Origin: Neophaeococcomyces mojaviensis | Lineage: Eukaryota; Ascomycota; Eurotiomycetes; Chaetothyriales | DNA length: 64,000 nucleotides | Assembly (NCBI GenBank): GCA_030247915.1 | Contig: JAPDRQ010000009.1 | Coordinates: 62,001-126,000, forward strand | Direction of reading: 5' to 3' | In this document: positions 54,417-64,000 of the stretch, in pieces | How positions within the stretch are numbered: the stretch's first letter is position 1 | Layout: the number at the start of each line of letters is the position of its first letter | The notes under the pieces: model-generated | Told to the model about the DNA's origin: nothing | Seen by the model: only the letters and a program-made list of their open reading frames with translations | Databases searched by the model: none | Translations under genes and position numbers: made by a program

Positions 54417-56644
54417 ATGAATGCTAGCAACGACTCAACGAAGTCGCGGAGGACTTTGAAAAGCTGCACGGAATGTGAGCAATCACCACCAGCACAATTA
54501 TACATTTACCAATTTGAAGATCCCCAGGCCGGCGACGAAAGATTCGCTGCTCGTGGGCAACCGAGGACTCGCAGAGGTGTCGAAGATGTGAGGAGAGAGG
54601 TATTGCATGTATCGCTCAGGTACCTAGTGTGTCGACTGCCGGTCAGCAACGCAGTTCAAAAGCCAGAATCTCACAGTTAGAAACTGAGGTGGCTAGGCTA
54701 CGCAGAACTGTTCACAGTATTGAAGCAAGACTGGGATCTGAGACATCTCATAGACGTACGTCCCAAACCACGATACCTCGTCCTGGTGATGATCATGATC
54801 TTGGAGACATTGACGAAGATGAGAATGACGACGACAATGATGATGTATCTTCGAACACTTCCGAAGTCTTGATGGATGATCGTGGGTCGCATCTGAACGC
54901 ATTGTTTCAGAATGAATGGATCAGCACTGACACAAGACACAACATTCAGCTTCAGCATGATCGACAACGAAGGACGACAAAACAGCTACTGGATAAAGCC
55001 AGAAGTGCCTTACAGACACTCATACCAAGCGAGGAAGATACAGCTACGCTCAGCAACTACGTCTCGGTTTGGCTCTCTATTCTACAGGAACTGGCTCCGA
55101 CTACGTCTTTGGCAAGCTCTCACGAGGAGATGTTTGCTAGCTATTCACAGATGCAAGAGCCTAACGTTGATCCATTTAGACTAGCGTGCTGGCTTCTGGC
55201 TCTGGCCATTACATCTCAACTGTTTCAAGTTGATGCTTACACCCCTCGGAGTTTAGCTCAAACTTTGCAGCAGCGCTACAACTTTGCCCAGGCTGTGCAA
55301 CGCACGGTAGAGAATCATATCATGTCACATGATAGCATAGTGGGAACGGTCCCAGGCTTGGAAACTGCTATGATGTTCTTGCGACTTAACTTGACCAGGG
55401 GCGTCCTTCAGAAATCTTGGCTTGGACTACGCAGAATCATTGCAATTGCAGAGCTCATAGGCTTGCCACGAGTGTCAAGGTTAGTACAGTTTCGTACAAC
55501 CAGAGACACGCCTACTGTTGACCAAACCATGATGGCTAAGGCTCAACTGTGGGAATCAATCTGCACAGTCGAAAGGCTCGCAGGCACTTTGATGAACTTT
55601 CCGATTGCAACACGCCTGTACTCAATCTCGACCAAGCAGCCTCTAGTTTCGAATGGCAAAGTGCACGCTGCCACTTATTGGCTCATGCTCAGCAACATTG
55701 CCATTCAGATCCAAGATCTTGACGACCTTCAAGCGAGTCCAGGGGCAGAGTCAGAGCTGTACGCCAAAATTTTGAGGCTTGATAGCGAGCTACGTATTTT
55801 AGCTTCGGCGACTCCAAAATCGTGGTGGCTTACCAAAACTTCAGCGAAGATTGATGCAGGTGGTCTTATTCAATTTCAGCACTATTGCATTACCATGCGA
55901 GTCCATTTGCCATTTGCCGTGCGATCAGACCCTAGCGATCAATATGCCTACAGTCGCCTGGCGGGCATTGAAGCCTGCGAAGCAGTCGCTCGGTTCTGGT
56001 GTGAACTGCGCCGGTTGATGCCCTTCGGTATCTTCTTCTCCAGACCTCTTGACGCCCAAGTCTTTACGGCTGCCGTTGTGCTCCTCCTATCTTCTCATAG
56101 TGCTCGATCAAAAGCCATATCTGCACCTGACAGAACTGGCAGAAGCGACGTCAACACAACTGAACTACTATCACAAGTAATGCAACTCATGGAAGAAAAG
56201 TCTAAAGACGCAGTTGGTTCAGATGTTGCCCAGCAAGCACTAACCACACTGCGTTCATTGAGTGACCTGCTCGAGGGCGACAATGGTTACCTCAAGTATC
56301 CAGATGGATTAACGGTGAAGGTCCCTCTGCTGGGGACGATTCAGATACGGCGAAAATCGGGAAATCGTGCAAATGATAGGGGCTTTCATACCACAACAGC
56401 AAATGCGTTTCCTCCCTCGGAGGTTCATTCACTCCATGTGGCGCCGCTAACTCAGATACCGACTGGCTGGGAAAGCACAACCGAAAATCCACCAACTGTA
56501 CAGACTACATCCACGAACGATGTCGCGAACGAAATTGAGAATGACATGTTTTCCTGGATCATCAACAACGATAACGAAGCACTCTTTCAAGAAAATCTTA
56601 TGTTTGAGGACTATGACTTGCTCAACCAATGGCAGCCCAGCTGA
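54417..56644 (+). CDS. Zn2Cys6 transcription factor with fungal-specific regulatory domain
   Basis: Exons 54417-54474 and 54528-56644 (724 aa). The 53-nt intron (GTGAGC...CCCAG) lies inside the zinc cluster. Splicing gives SCTECRRRKIRCSW and RCRRCEERGIAC, with Cys at 17, 20, 27, 37, 40 and 47 (CX2CX6CX9CX2CX6C), the binuclear cluster consensus. A dimerisation coiled coil follows (ISQLETEVARLRRTVHSIEA), then an acidic stretch (GDIDEDENDDDNDD). The middle homology region at about 180-520 includes TVERLAGTLMNFPIATRLYS. The C-terminus is acidic (NDNEALFQENLMFEDYDLLN) and may be an activation domain. Target genes are unknown; the adjacent divergent DUF3112 gene and MOT1 are candidates only by position. 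Confidence 0.93.
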
Positions 56645-57566
56645 AGAGTGATCAAGCTGTCAAGTCTAATAACATAGCCTCTTTGAATATTTAGTAATCT
56701 TAGCACCCTAAAACAAGACGACCGATGATTTTCACCGTTGATTTGGAAAATACTCCACCTCAAGCAGCCCGCGAATACGGTAAGATTCTCGCCATGTATG
56801 AAGTTGCCATGGTTGCATTTGGCAGGTCGACGCTCACAGGATAAACTTCATTAGGGGTGAGAACACTTAGTTCTTGATTAGCCACGACCCTGATAATTGT
56901 TGCTTGTAGGTCCTAATTAACTTGAGGCTGGGCCAATCAGAATGCCATGGTAGCAATTGTGGTATCTCAGATTGGTACAAAAGCTGCACGCTCGGGCACG
57001 AGTGGAGGGGATGTTGCACAAGAAAAGAATGAAAATTACAGGGCGGCCTCGAATTTAACGAACTACATGTAGCGAAGACACCACGCTTCGGACCGTTCTC
57101 ACGTCATGTGTGGATTATCAAGACTGAATTAGCACTGATTAGCACTGATATCTTGGTCCAATCATATCTTCGAGCTTGGTTTTATGATCTTGGACGTGCT
57201 TGCCTTCTCGTTGTTACTGTCACAAAGCAACGAAATCTTATAGCAGAGCAAATGATCACACTGCAAAGCGCCTACTTGGAAGAGCACACGAAATGGCCTT
57301 CAAGTGGTGCAATTCGGGACACCAAGAAGGGTCTGGTGTTACGCCTGTTTACAATTGAGCTCGAGTATCTTGGATTCCAAAGCTTTGCCAGCTAGCCGTG
57401 TACCCATCTGGTAACTCAGCATTATGAGATTCCCTCGGCTGTATTATGTCATGTATGTCTGCTCTTTGCCCATGAAGATATCAAAACCTGACAACAAAGC
57501 TCCACCATACCAGGCTTCATCGGAGCCTTTACCACGCATCATCTGGACACCTGTTTGTGCTTCTCC
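56645..57566. other. intergenic
   Basis: No supported gene. A 95-codon forward frame at 57108-57395 starts with GTG and lacks features. Confidence 0.5.
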
Positions 57567-58373
57567 CTAGTTTGCTTTGTCGTTCTTGCTGCATGATTCG
57601 GCGGATCCATGCACGTTCGACTTCTTGAGCTGAACCTGGTGCTGTCTGTCTCTCTTGCGTACTGTGCCACACAACTTTATCATTTCCACGGGATTGGTCG
57701 GTGTTGTCAACAGACAGCCACTGCCGTTGGAGTGGTCATGGCATTTGCACAAATCTTCCGGAACATCCTCACCCCGAGACCGATTGAAATCACGGATGCC
57801 TCGAATTATGTCTTTAGCGATATCGTCATCTGCAAGGGCGATAAGTTCTCTCATGTTCTGCATATTGTCCTTGAATTGAAGTGGCTTTTTCATGAAGAAG
57901 TCCACTGCGCTTTCCAATGCCAATTGATAAATGGTGTGTGAGAGAGTCTTCTGTGGCGCAACGAAGCCACTTGGCGAAAGTTATAACTCTTTTTCATGTT
58001 GGCAAGTCTCGCTACTGCCGCCGATTTCAAATGGTTCTTGAACTCGTTAGACATGATGAGGTCTCCTGATTTGTAGGCTATTTCGACGAGGTACAGAAAT
58101 TTCGAGAGGCTTGGACAGTCATGCTCGCTCCATCCAAGGAGGTACTGAGGCAAGCAGTTCTGATACAACCATTCGATGAAGATCAAAGGCAGCGGCATCG
58201 TAATCGTCGTTCAAGTAGACGTCTCTGCTCTCACTACTCCAGCATGCCTTCAATTTCGTTGCGAAGAAAGTAGATTTACCACACAGCAAGGGTTCAGGGA
58301 CAATATACTTCTTGCGCTTTTTACCGACATGGATCGTGATATACTCAGTTTGAGCCAATCTGCAACTTGCCAA
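57567..58373 (-). pseudogene. BTB/POZ domain gene with two frameshifts
   Basis: Minus-strand pieces in three successive frames read as one BTB protein. 58373 to about 58175 has YITIHVGKKRKKYIVPEPLL, CGKSTFFATKL and YLNDDYDAAAFDL. Then, shifted near 58172, FIEWLYQNCLPQYLLG, LSKFLYLVEIAYKSGD and LANMKKSYN to about 57990. Then, shifted again, LSPSGFVAPQKTLSHTIYQL, ALESAVDFFMKKPLQF and a tail to 57567. No intron fits either junction. The 5' exon is also unclear: a stop directly precedes the first piece, although AAGTTGCAG there could be an acceptor. BTB domains mediate dimerisation or Cul3 binding. It looks like a recently inactivated gene unless both shifts are sequence errors. Confidence 0.75.
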
Positions 58374-59125
58374 TCAAATTTGTTTAAACTGGCATACATG
58401 AAACATATCGAGAAAGGTGGAATCTCGTCACTCCACGCAGCTTGACAGACGATTCGCTGATGGTGTTCGCGCTGGTTGCAACTTCTGATCTCTGATCGAC
58501 TGACATTCTTGAAGCCCCGGTTCTGGTACTCTTATCGTATTTAATGAGTGGATCATGTCGGTGTCAGGTGTGACGGAACTGACTTGAGAAGGGCAAATTC
58601 GTTGAACGAGCAATAATGTAATGTACCAATGGTCGAGATGATGTGTACGTCGACTCCATGGTGGAATGAGGCAAGAGGGAGGTGTACCCCAACGCGTTTT
58701 GGAGAGGGAAAAAAGTATCATTGCTCGACAGTAATCCTTAGTGAAAGTTTCGATCTTACAGTATGGGCAACACGAACCTTGGACGGCAAGTCTAGTAACA
58801 CTGGATTTGTACATGATGGCAAGCATCACTCAACTCCATAACAACCCCGTGGCACCTAAACACGATTCTAAAGTCATGTGTCCTTTTAAGTGATGTCGCG
58901 CAGATCCGGACGCTCTGCTTTGCTGCGCACGCCACCATAACCCTGAAGACCAGGTAAGAAGTGCTGTCAACTAAAGAGGCCTACAGCGCAAATATTTCCA
59001 CAATCATACGGTTGATTATCAGCACAAAGGCTGCGGTTTGGCTGCGCAGCATAATTTGATTGCGCTTAGGATACATTGCTCATATTGCTCTGCTTCTCTC
59101 GTAGCCTGGCATGACAATAGTGTTG
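58374..59125. other. intergenic, possible 5' remains of the BTB gene
   Basis: A minus-strand ATG frame at about 58508-58390 (MSVDQRSEVATSAN) could be the lost first exon of the BTB gene, but the phase does not match the acceptor. Nothing else is supported. Confidence 0.4.
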
Positions 59126-61265
59126 TCACGGGTCGGTCTCATTGGCTTCGGACGCCCTTCTCATTCTGCTAGAGTCTCTTGAGGTTGCCTTTTGCTTGGG
59201 TTTGACAAAAATGACCCTCTCATCTTTCAAGCGGCGTCGAACCGATTTATCGTCCATCGCATTAGGCAAGAGGTCATATCCGGCGTCGCATGACTGAGTA
59301 TGTCTGGACGCTGGAGTATCACGAAGAAAGCGTGTCTTTGTTGCGAAATCGAGTAAGGGATATGACGATATCTCTGGGACATCGGCCTGGGACAGCCAAA
59401 GCCAGATGAGTCCTACCCACGCAAAGGCCAATGCAAATGCTTGCAAGACACAGAATGTGATGAACATTGGGCTTCCAAAATGTCAGTCAAGACTTTAGTT
59501 TAAGAGCATACACTTACCGATCCACCAATATCTTATTATACGGATTGCCTATTGAAGCTGTTGTGTAAAATTCCGGCGGTAATCCAGCTACTATATTCTG
59601 TGCATCCAGCTGCACATTACCAAAATTATTTGGATTAAACAGCCAGAATGGGTAAGCCAGGATGCTCTGAAAGATTTGGTACGACTCAATCGACACGTAC
59701 TCGTCGCGCAACTGATCTTGAACAGTCCAGAAATACTGTGCGATTGAGGCGGGAGCTGGTATACCTGCATCGGTGAAGTTGAGGAGCCAGCTGAATGCTG
59801 ACTTGAGAGCTTCTACATCGAGGTTCATTTCTTGTATTGGCTCCGTTGCTGCGTCCACAGAGATAATGGAGAAATTTGATCTGGCTGTTGTTATTGATGC
59901 ATACCTGCGATGAACAGAAATCGTTGTCGTTACTTCTGGAGGATGATTTGTTGTCCAACATTCGCCTCCGTTCATACCCTCTGTGCAAACGAAGATCCCT
60001 GGAAAGCTCAGCACCAACCTGAAAAACAGCACCACGTAACCTACCAGCGAAAAGAGAGCCAACAGCAGCCTGGCTTCTTGCTAAACAGAATTTGATTCCT
60101 ATCAAAAAGCCCTGTCCTCCGAATGTAGTACAATCCTTGGCATCATCAAAAGTATCGTCGTGTATCCCACGCACATAGTCAATCTGTGTACACGGCACGT
60201 CCTTCACAGATATAACTGGAGAGGATGGAAAATCTTTCGGTGGCCAGGGCGTTGTCATCATTAAGCCTCCGGACAAGAGATAACTACTACATACCATACC
60301 CTCTTTGCAGGTCGTCGGGGCGATCGCAGTAGCATGCATAGGATTAACCACCAGATTGGCGGCAGTGACAACTGTTGAGTAGGGAAGCACGGCAAAGTTA
60401 TAGCCACTGTTCGTATCTTGAAATTGCTGCAGATACTCAGGAATGTATGAACCATTGAATTGACCAACTCCCGACGTCACATTGTATGATTTGACAGAGT
60501 CATACACAATCGCGAGTCGGGTTCTGGCAAACAATACTACTCCCGAAGTCCAAACAGCGGCCAGTAAGATAATCCGAGTACCGGCTGCTAATCGGTCCAT
60601 GGGTTTTGAATGTCTGCTGAAGGCAAGCGCGATGGTTCCAAAGACACCTGAAGTTGGTGACATTCCTAACAAAGTGAGCAATCTTACACCTCTGTCTCTG
60701 TCCGACAAAGTCCATTGCAATGTTTCAAACGTCTTGTTTAGCACAGTCAAAGTGCATAGAGACAGTACTCCTTCTAGCAATCTCAAGATGGTCAGTGTTG
60801 AGGAGACATCGACATGAAAGAGGCTAGCCAAACGGTGTCTAAAGTCAGACATTATGGTTAGCATTCTGCATTGCTGCCATGTCACCAAAAAACACAAGGG
60901 CAAGAGACTTACTTCATGCTATCCATCGAGGATACAGAGAAAGTCGACTGCGCCAACCATGCAGTAACCGCAAAGATCGCTGTAGTGACGGCAACCAAAA
61001 AGTAGTCCCATTTTAATCTCAGCATAAGTTGACTTTGCTTCGTCTTGCTTCCTTGGCTGGTTTCAGGGTAACTTGGAATGCGGCCATCTTCAGACGCCCT
61101 CATGCCAACTGGATCAAAGTTTCGTGGTTGGGTATTGCTTTCAGTCTTTATTGCAATCTGCCGCTCTGGTCGACTTCTGGTGGACTGGCCACTGCTCTGC
61201 TCATTCCTTTCCTCAACGTAACAGGGCCTGGAAGGAGCATTGTTCACCTCAGCCTGTCGAACCAT
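59126..61265 (-). CDS. orphan fungal multi-pass membrane protein, 657 aa
   Basis: Four exons: 61265-60913, 60838-60045, 59998-59518 and 59471-59126. Introns are 74, 46 and 46 nt, all GT-AG and in phase (junctions SMDSMK/HRLASLF, GSLFAG/IFVCTEG, ILVDR/PMFITFC). The cytosolic N-terminus is polar; TM1 is YFLVAVTTAIFAVTAWLA, more segments lie near LTILRLLEGVLSLCTLTVL and IILLAAVWTSGVVLF, and a final one is QAFALAFAWVGLIWLWL. Between them is a large Cys- and N-glycosylation-site-containing loop (YNVTSG, FNGSY, MVCSSYLL, FNFTD-like LNFTDAG), likely extracellular. The tail is basic (KSVRRRLKDERVIFVKPKQK). The layout resembles large lineage-expanded fungal membrane proteins of unknown function; no pathway can be assigned. 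Divergent from the secreted protein at 62010. Confidence 0.82.
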
Positions 61266-62009
61266 CGCACAGCCACTGTTAAAGTGTTTGTGTCAGGTTA
61301 GGCTGAAAATTTTCAAGAAAGTGAAATATACTTAAACCTGCTCTGTACCGAACGCAGGTCTTAGTCCATAAGGCGAGCAATTCACTATCAGTATGGTCGA
61401 TATAGGAGGTAATATAGGGCGACTGGCTCTGGCGTATTTCGTCAGTTTTGAAACTTTTGTTCTTTTAACAGCCATTGGTCTGCCCAATAAGCGCTCATCG
61501 ACGTACAGCCAGAGCCTTCCCTACTCTACTAACAGGGGACGTTGACCTCTATATGGGAAATAGAGTTATTCGACGCCAGCCACTAGCGCACGGCTACATC
61601 TATCCGTCCAATCATTTGGTGGGAAATGCCAAGGCCAAGTCAATAAAAGCAAGGTGGAGATTGCTTTTCGCTACACGACCTGGTCAACACCATAAATGAG
61701 ATGACTGGTGTCTGCTTTCAGCGACTGGCTGAGCGCCCTACATTCACTCTGCCTATCAGGCGTGACTCGAATGATACTCTTCGGCAACTTGAGAAATATA
61801 TGCAGCCTTGCTCCGGAATAAAATTCCTGTAAAGGACTCAATGGTGGACGAGATGGACGCGATGGCCACGATGTTGCAATAAACTGCCAGTTTGACTTAT
61901 ATAATCTTATTGATCACAAGATAATAAGACCTTTAACTCTTAATCTCTTCTTTAACTCGTTCATGATAATTTTGACGGAACAACGTTTTTTTACTCACCT
62001 GAAGCGACC
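61266..62009. other. intergenic, divergent promoter region
   Basis: Shared upstream region of the membrane protein gene and the secreted protein gene. TATATAAT at about 61899-61906 is a candidate TATA element for the plus-strand gene. Confidence 0.45.
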
Positions 62010-63399
62010 ATGTACAAGTTGCAGTTGTCAAGCAAGCTGACCGTCTTGGTTATCTTCTTCACAACATCACTCTTTCCTTTCTATGGTAAGTAGAATTTTG
62101 AACAAAACTTACTCCACTGAATGCTCACATTACCCTTACCAGTGACCGGCCAGACGTGCGCACCGAATTGTACCGTGACAGTTCCAAATATGCCGAGACT
62201 GGCTTGGTCGGGAAAAACTTTCAGTACTACTATTACCGCTGCCACGGTGATTCAGATTGTTAACACAGAGCTGCACACTACAAGGCTATCTACCATCTAC
62301 AACAAAATTCCGGCTGGCTACACTGTTCCAACAAATACAAATGAACAAGGCACACAGACAGTACAGGTGACATACAGTCGAACAGGCAGAACCCTTACAA
62401 CTGCGATGTGAGCATCACTATCCAGAGTATACGCGCGTTAATCTTCGACTAATATTCCGTCACAGTGCCTTCCCAACTAAATTCAATTTCCCTCCACAAA
62501 AATATGAATGGGAAGGAGTCCTGCCTACCACAGATGGTAAGGGCAAAGAAATCTGTTCGACGGCTGGTAGTCCCGTATCTGTATCAATAGATTATTGGAC
62601 GCAACCCAGCACTTTCACAACGCCAACTCACACTTACGGACCGGATCCAGGTGGTCTGCTCTTCACAACATACACGGAAGAAGTGGGGAAAATGATTACA
62701 CCCGTTCGGTCAAGTTTCCTTGACGAGGTCGCACTTCAAACATGTAAAGCTTGGTTTCCTCCTTTCCCTGCTAACGCCCACCCTACCGCACGTTTCATCA
62801 CAGAAACATCAACCTCATACGAAGGCGGATCAACCACAAAGAGTAAGTCAACAAGCACGCAGCCAACGAGCTCAGCTAGCCAACGCACCACAACTTTATC
62901 TCCAACACCAACAAGCGGACGGCCCGCAACTGTGACACTAACCCAAACACTGACGAGCGGACGGTCCTCAAACTTAACACCAACCCCAACAACACAGAAA
63001 GTTACAACAGCTTCTCTAAGCACAGTCGTGACGGAAGGCCTTTCTGGAATGACAACACTGGTCAACACAGTCCAAGTCGTCAGTGTTGTGGTGTCCACAC
63101 CAGCGCAGACGTTTTACACCGATTATGAAACTCCAATAACGCAATCGATCACATCGACTTCTCTGGAAACTGTTATGACCAATGGCCCGTCGGGTCCCAT
63201 GACATCTATCAACACCGTGCAGATCATTAGCATTATTGTGTCTGCACCTGCAAATCCGGGTGGTACAGCTACCAACGGTATGAACAATAATCTAGCAACT
63301 CCAGCAAGCAATGCAGCAAGAGTAAGCTCAGCTGCGAATCTTTGGATGTATTTAGTGAATGTGTTACTCTTGCTTTCTTTTCCATTTGTGGTTAGATAG
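62010..63399 (+). CDS. secreted Ser/Thr-rich, probably GPI-anchored protein
   Basis: Exons 62010-62085, 62143-62407 and 62466-63399; introns of 57 and 58 nt (GTAAGT...CCAG and GTGAGC...CACAG), matching phases; 424 aa. A signal peptide (MYKLQLSSKLTVLVIFFTTS) precedes GQTCAPNCTVTVPN. The middle of about 200 residues has few Cys and conserved-looking aromatic stretches (YEWEGVLPTTDG). From about 230 the protein is Thr/Ser/Pro-rich (TSSASQRTTTLSPTPTSGRP), typical of O-mannosylated stalks. It ends with a hydrophobic tail (WMYLVNVLLLLSFPFVV) after small residues, as in GPI-anchored wall proteins. A module of about 35 residues is duplicated (STVVTEGLSGMTTLVNTVQV and ETVMTNGPSGPMTSINTVQI). A cell-wall or surface role is inferred. 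Confidence 0.8.
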
Positions 63400-64000
63400 T
63401 GCTGCTCTGTTGCTCAGTGATAGCAGGACAATAGTAATAGTAATTAGATGACTCACGCTCCAGAATTTTGAGTTTCCGCAAGTCATCTAACGTGCACCGG
63501 TAGCCCCTTATCTATTTAAGAGAGCATGTATGGTTTTTTCGGTAAAATACGACAGAGATGATGAATTCACGAATCACTGCCCAGAATTTTGATTGTCAAA
63601 TGATGTCGCTGCGTTCTGGAGATCTGCTGAAGAGAACCGCACTATCTCATGTGTAAGTCTGCAATGTGCATTCTATATCATGAATCATCCTGGAGCCCGT
63701 TTGAATGTTCGTCGTGAGACCATATAAAGCACGAAAGTGTACCCTAGAGAGTCCTAATCCGCACAACTTGCCCTTGTATATTGCATCCCGAGCGCTGCCA
63801 CTCTTATTCAGAAAATGCCGCAGCCCTTTTGTGACATACTGTCTCGTTAAAGTGACCGTGGTAGTCGCACTGATCATGCTCTCGTGCTACTCTCCAAGAC
63901 ACGATATGAAAAGTCACAAGATTCCATAAACAATGAGCAACATTAGATTGAACTTGCAGGTTCGATACCAACACGCTTCACGACAATGGTTCGAAGCCCT
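63400..64000. other. intergenic to window end
   Basis: 3' flank of the secreted protein gene. No supported gene; reading frames on both strands near 63650-63930 lack features. Confidence 0.5.

Noticed and set aside
60041..60095. Frame reading ARLLLALFSLVGYVVLFF as a continuation of the membrane protein
   Set aside because: A GTAGGT...CCAG intron (60044-59999) joins GSLFAG to IFVCTEG in phase; the hydrophobic frame is mostly intron sequence.
1..64000. CRISPR arrays, bacterial operons, rRNA genes, biosynthetic PKS/NRPS cluster
   Set aside because: No spaced direct repeats, no rRNA-like sequence and no PKS/NRPS or terpene synthase motifs; the genes are eukaryotic and intron-bearing.

Overview
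The window is nuclear DNA of a filamentous ascomycete, probably a Dothideomycete (inferred, not proven). The evidence is short GT-AG introns (about 40 to 135 nt, mostly 44 to 60) with CTAAC-like branch sites, typical Pezizomycotina proteins (a Zn2Cys6 regulator, a NACHT-ankyrin protein, a DUF3112 protein, a DHA1 transporter), and AT-rich transposon relics that look RIP-mutated. Genes are monocistronic and lie on both strands. Most starts and splice sites below were worked out by joining reading frames through consensus splice signals.

Layout. 1-6012: mitochondrial dihydrolipoyl dehydrogenase, a small orphan gene and an aminodeoxychorismate-lyase-like gene. 6828-12497: a large NLR-like protein (N-terminal STAND helical domain, NACHT, about two dozen ankyrin repeats, C-terminal SPRY). 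13456-17834: a DUG3-type glutamine amidotransferase and a zinc-independent MDR oxidoreductase. 18995-21211: a decayed piggyBac-like element between inverted repeats. 21738-25066: a four-TM membrane protein and an MFS drug/polyamine-type transporter. 25067-33321: gene-poor, with a decayed coding relic, a two-exon coiled-coil protein, an orphan possibly Est1-related gene and the second copy of a dispersed repeat of about 94 bp. 33322-39216: housekeeping genes (Fic1/Inn1-like C2 cytokinesis protein, DUF3253 protein, UTP15). 39217-49000: an accessory island with a secreted protein built of a lysine/aspartate octapeptide repeat, an F-box/2EXR-like gene, a 3.1-kb TIR transposon and an F-box gene. 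49691-56644: SDR, MOT1-type molybdate transporter, DUF3112 membrane protein and Zn2Cys6 transcription factor. 57567-64000: a BTB pseudogene, an orphan multi-pass membrane protein and a secreted, probably GPI-anchored Ser/Thr-rich protein.

The most striking structure is the transposon at 44231-47340. It has 227-bp terminal inverted repeats differing at about one position and a perfect 7-bp target duplication (AGGCGGA). It sits inside the fifth to sixth codon of an F-box/2EXR-like gene: the body of that gene is at 43121-44230, and its start codon is stranded 3.1 kb away at 47351-47356. Removing the element and one target copy restores one uninterrupted frame. The interior is heavily depleted in CpA/TpG (RIP-like) although the TIRs are clean, so the copy probably moved after its interior had decayed. 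Second in interest is the repeat-bearing secreted protein at 41445-42290, where two candidate splice acceptors 9 nt apart decide between a short cysteine-rich peptide and a 250-residue protein.
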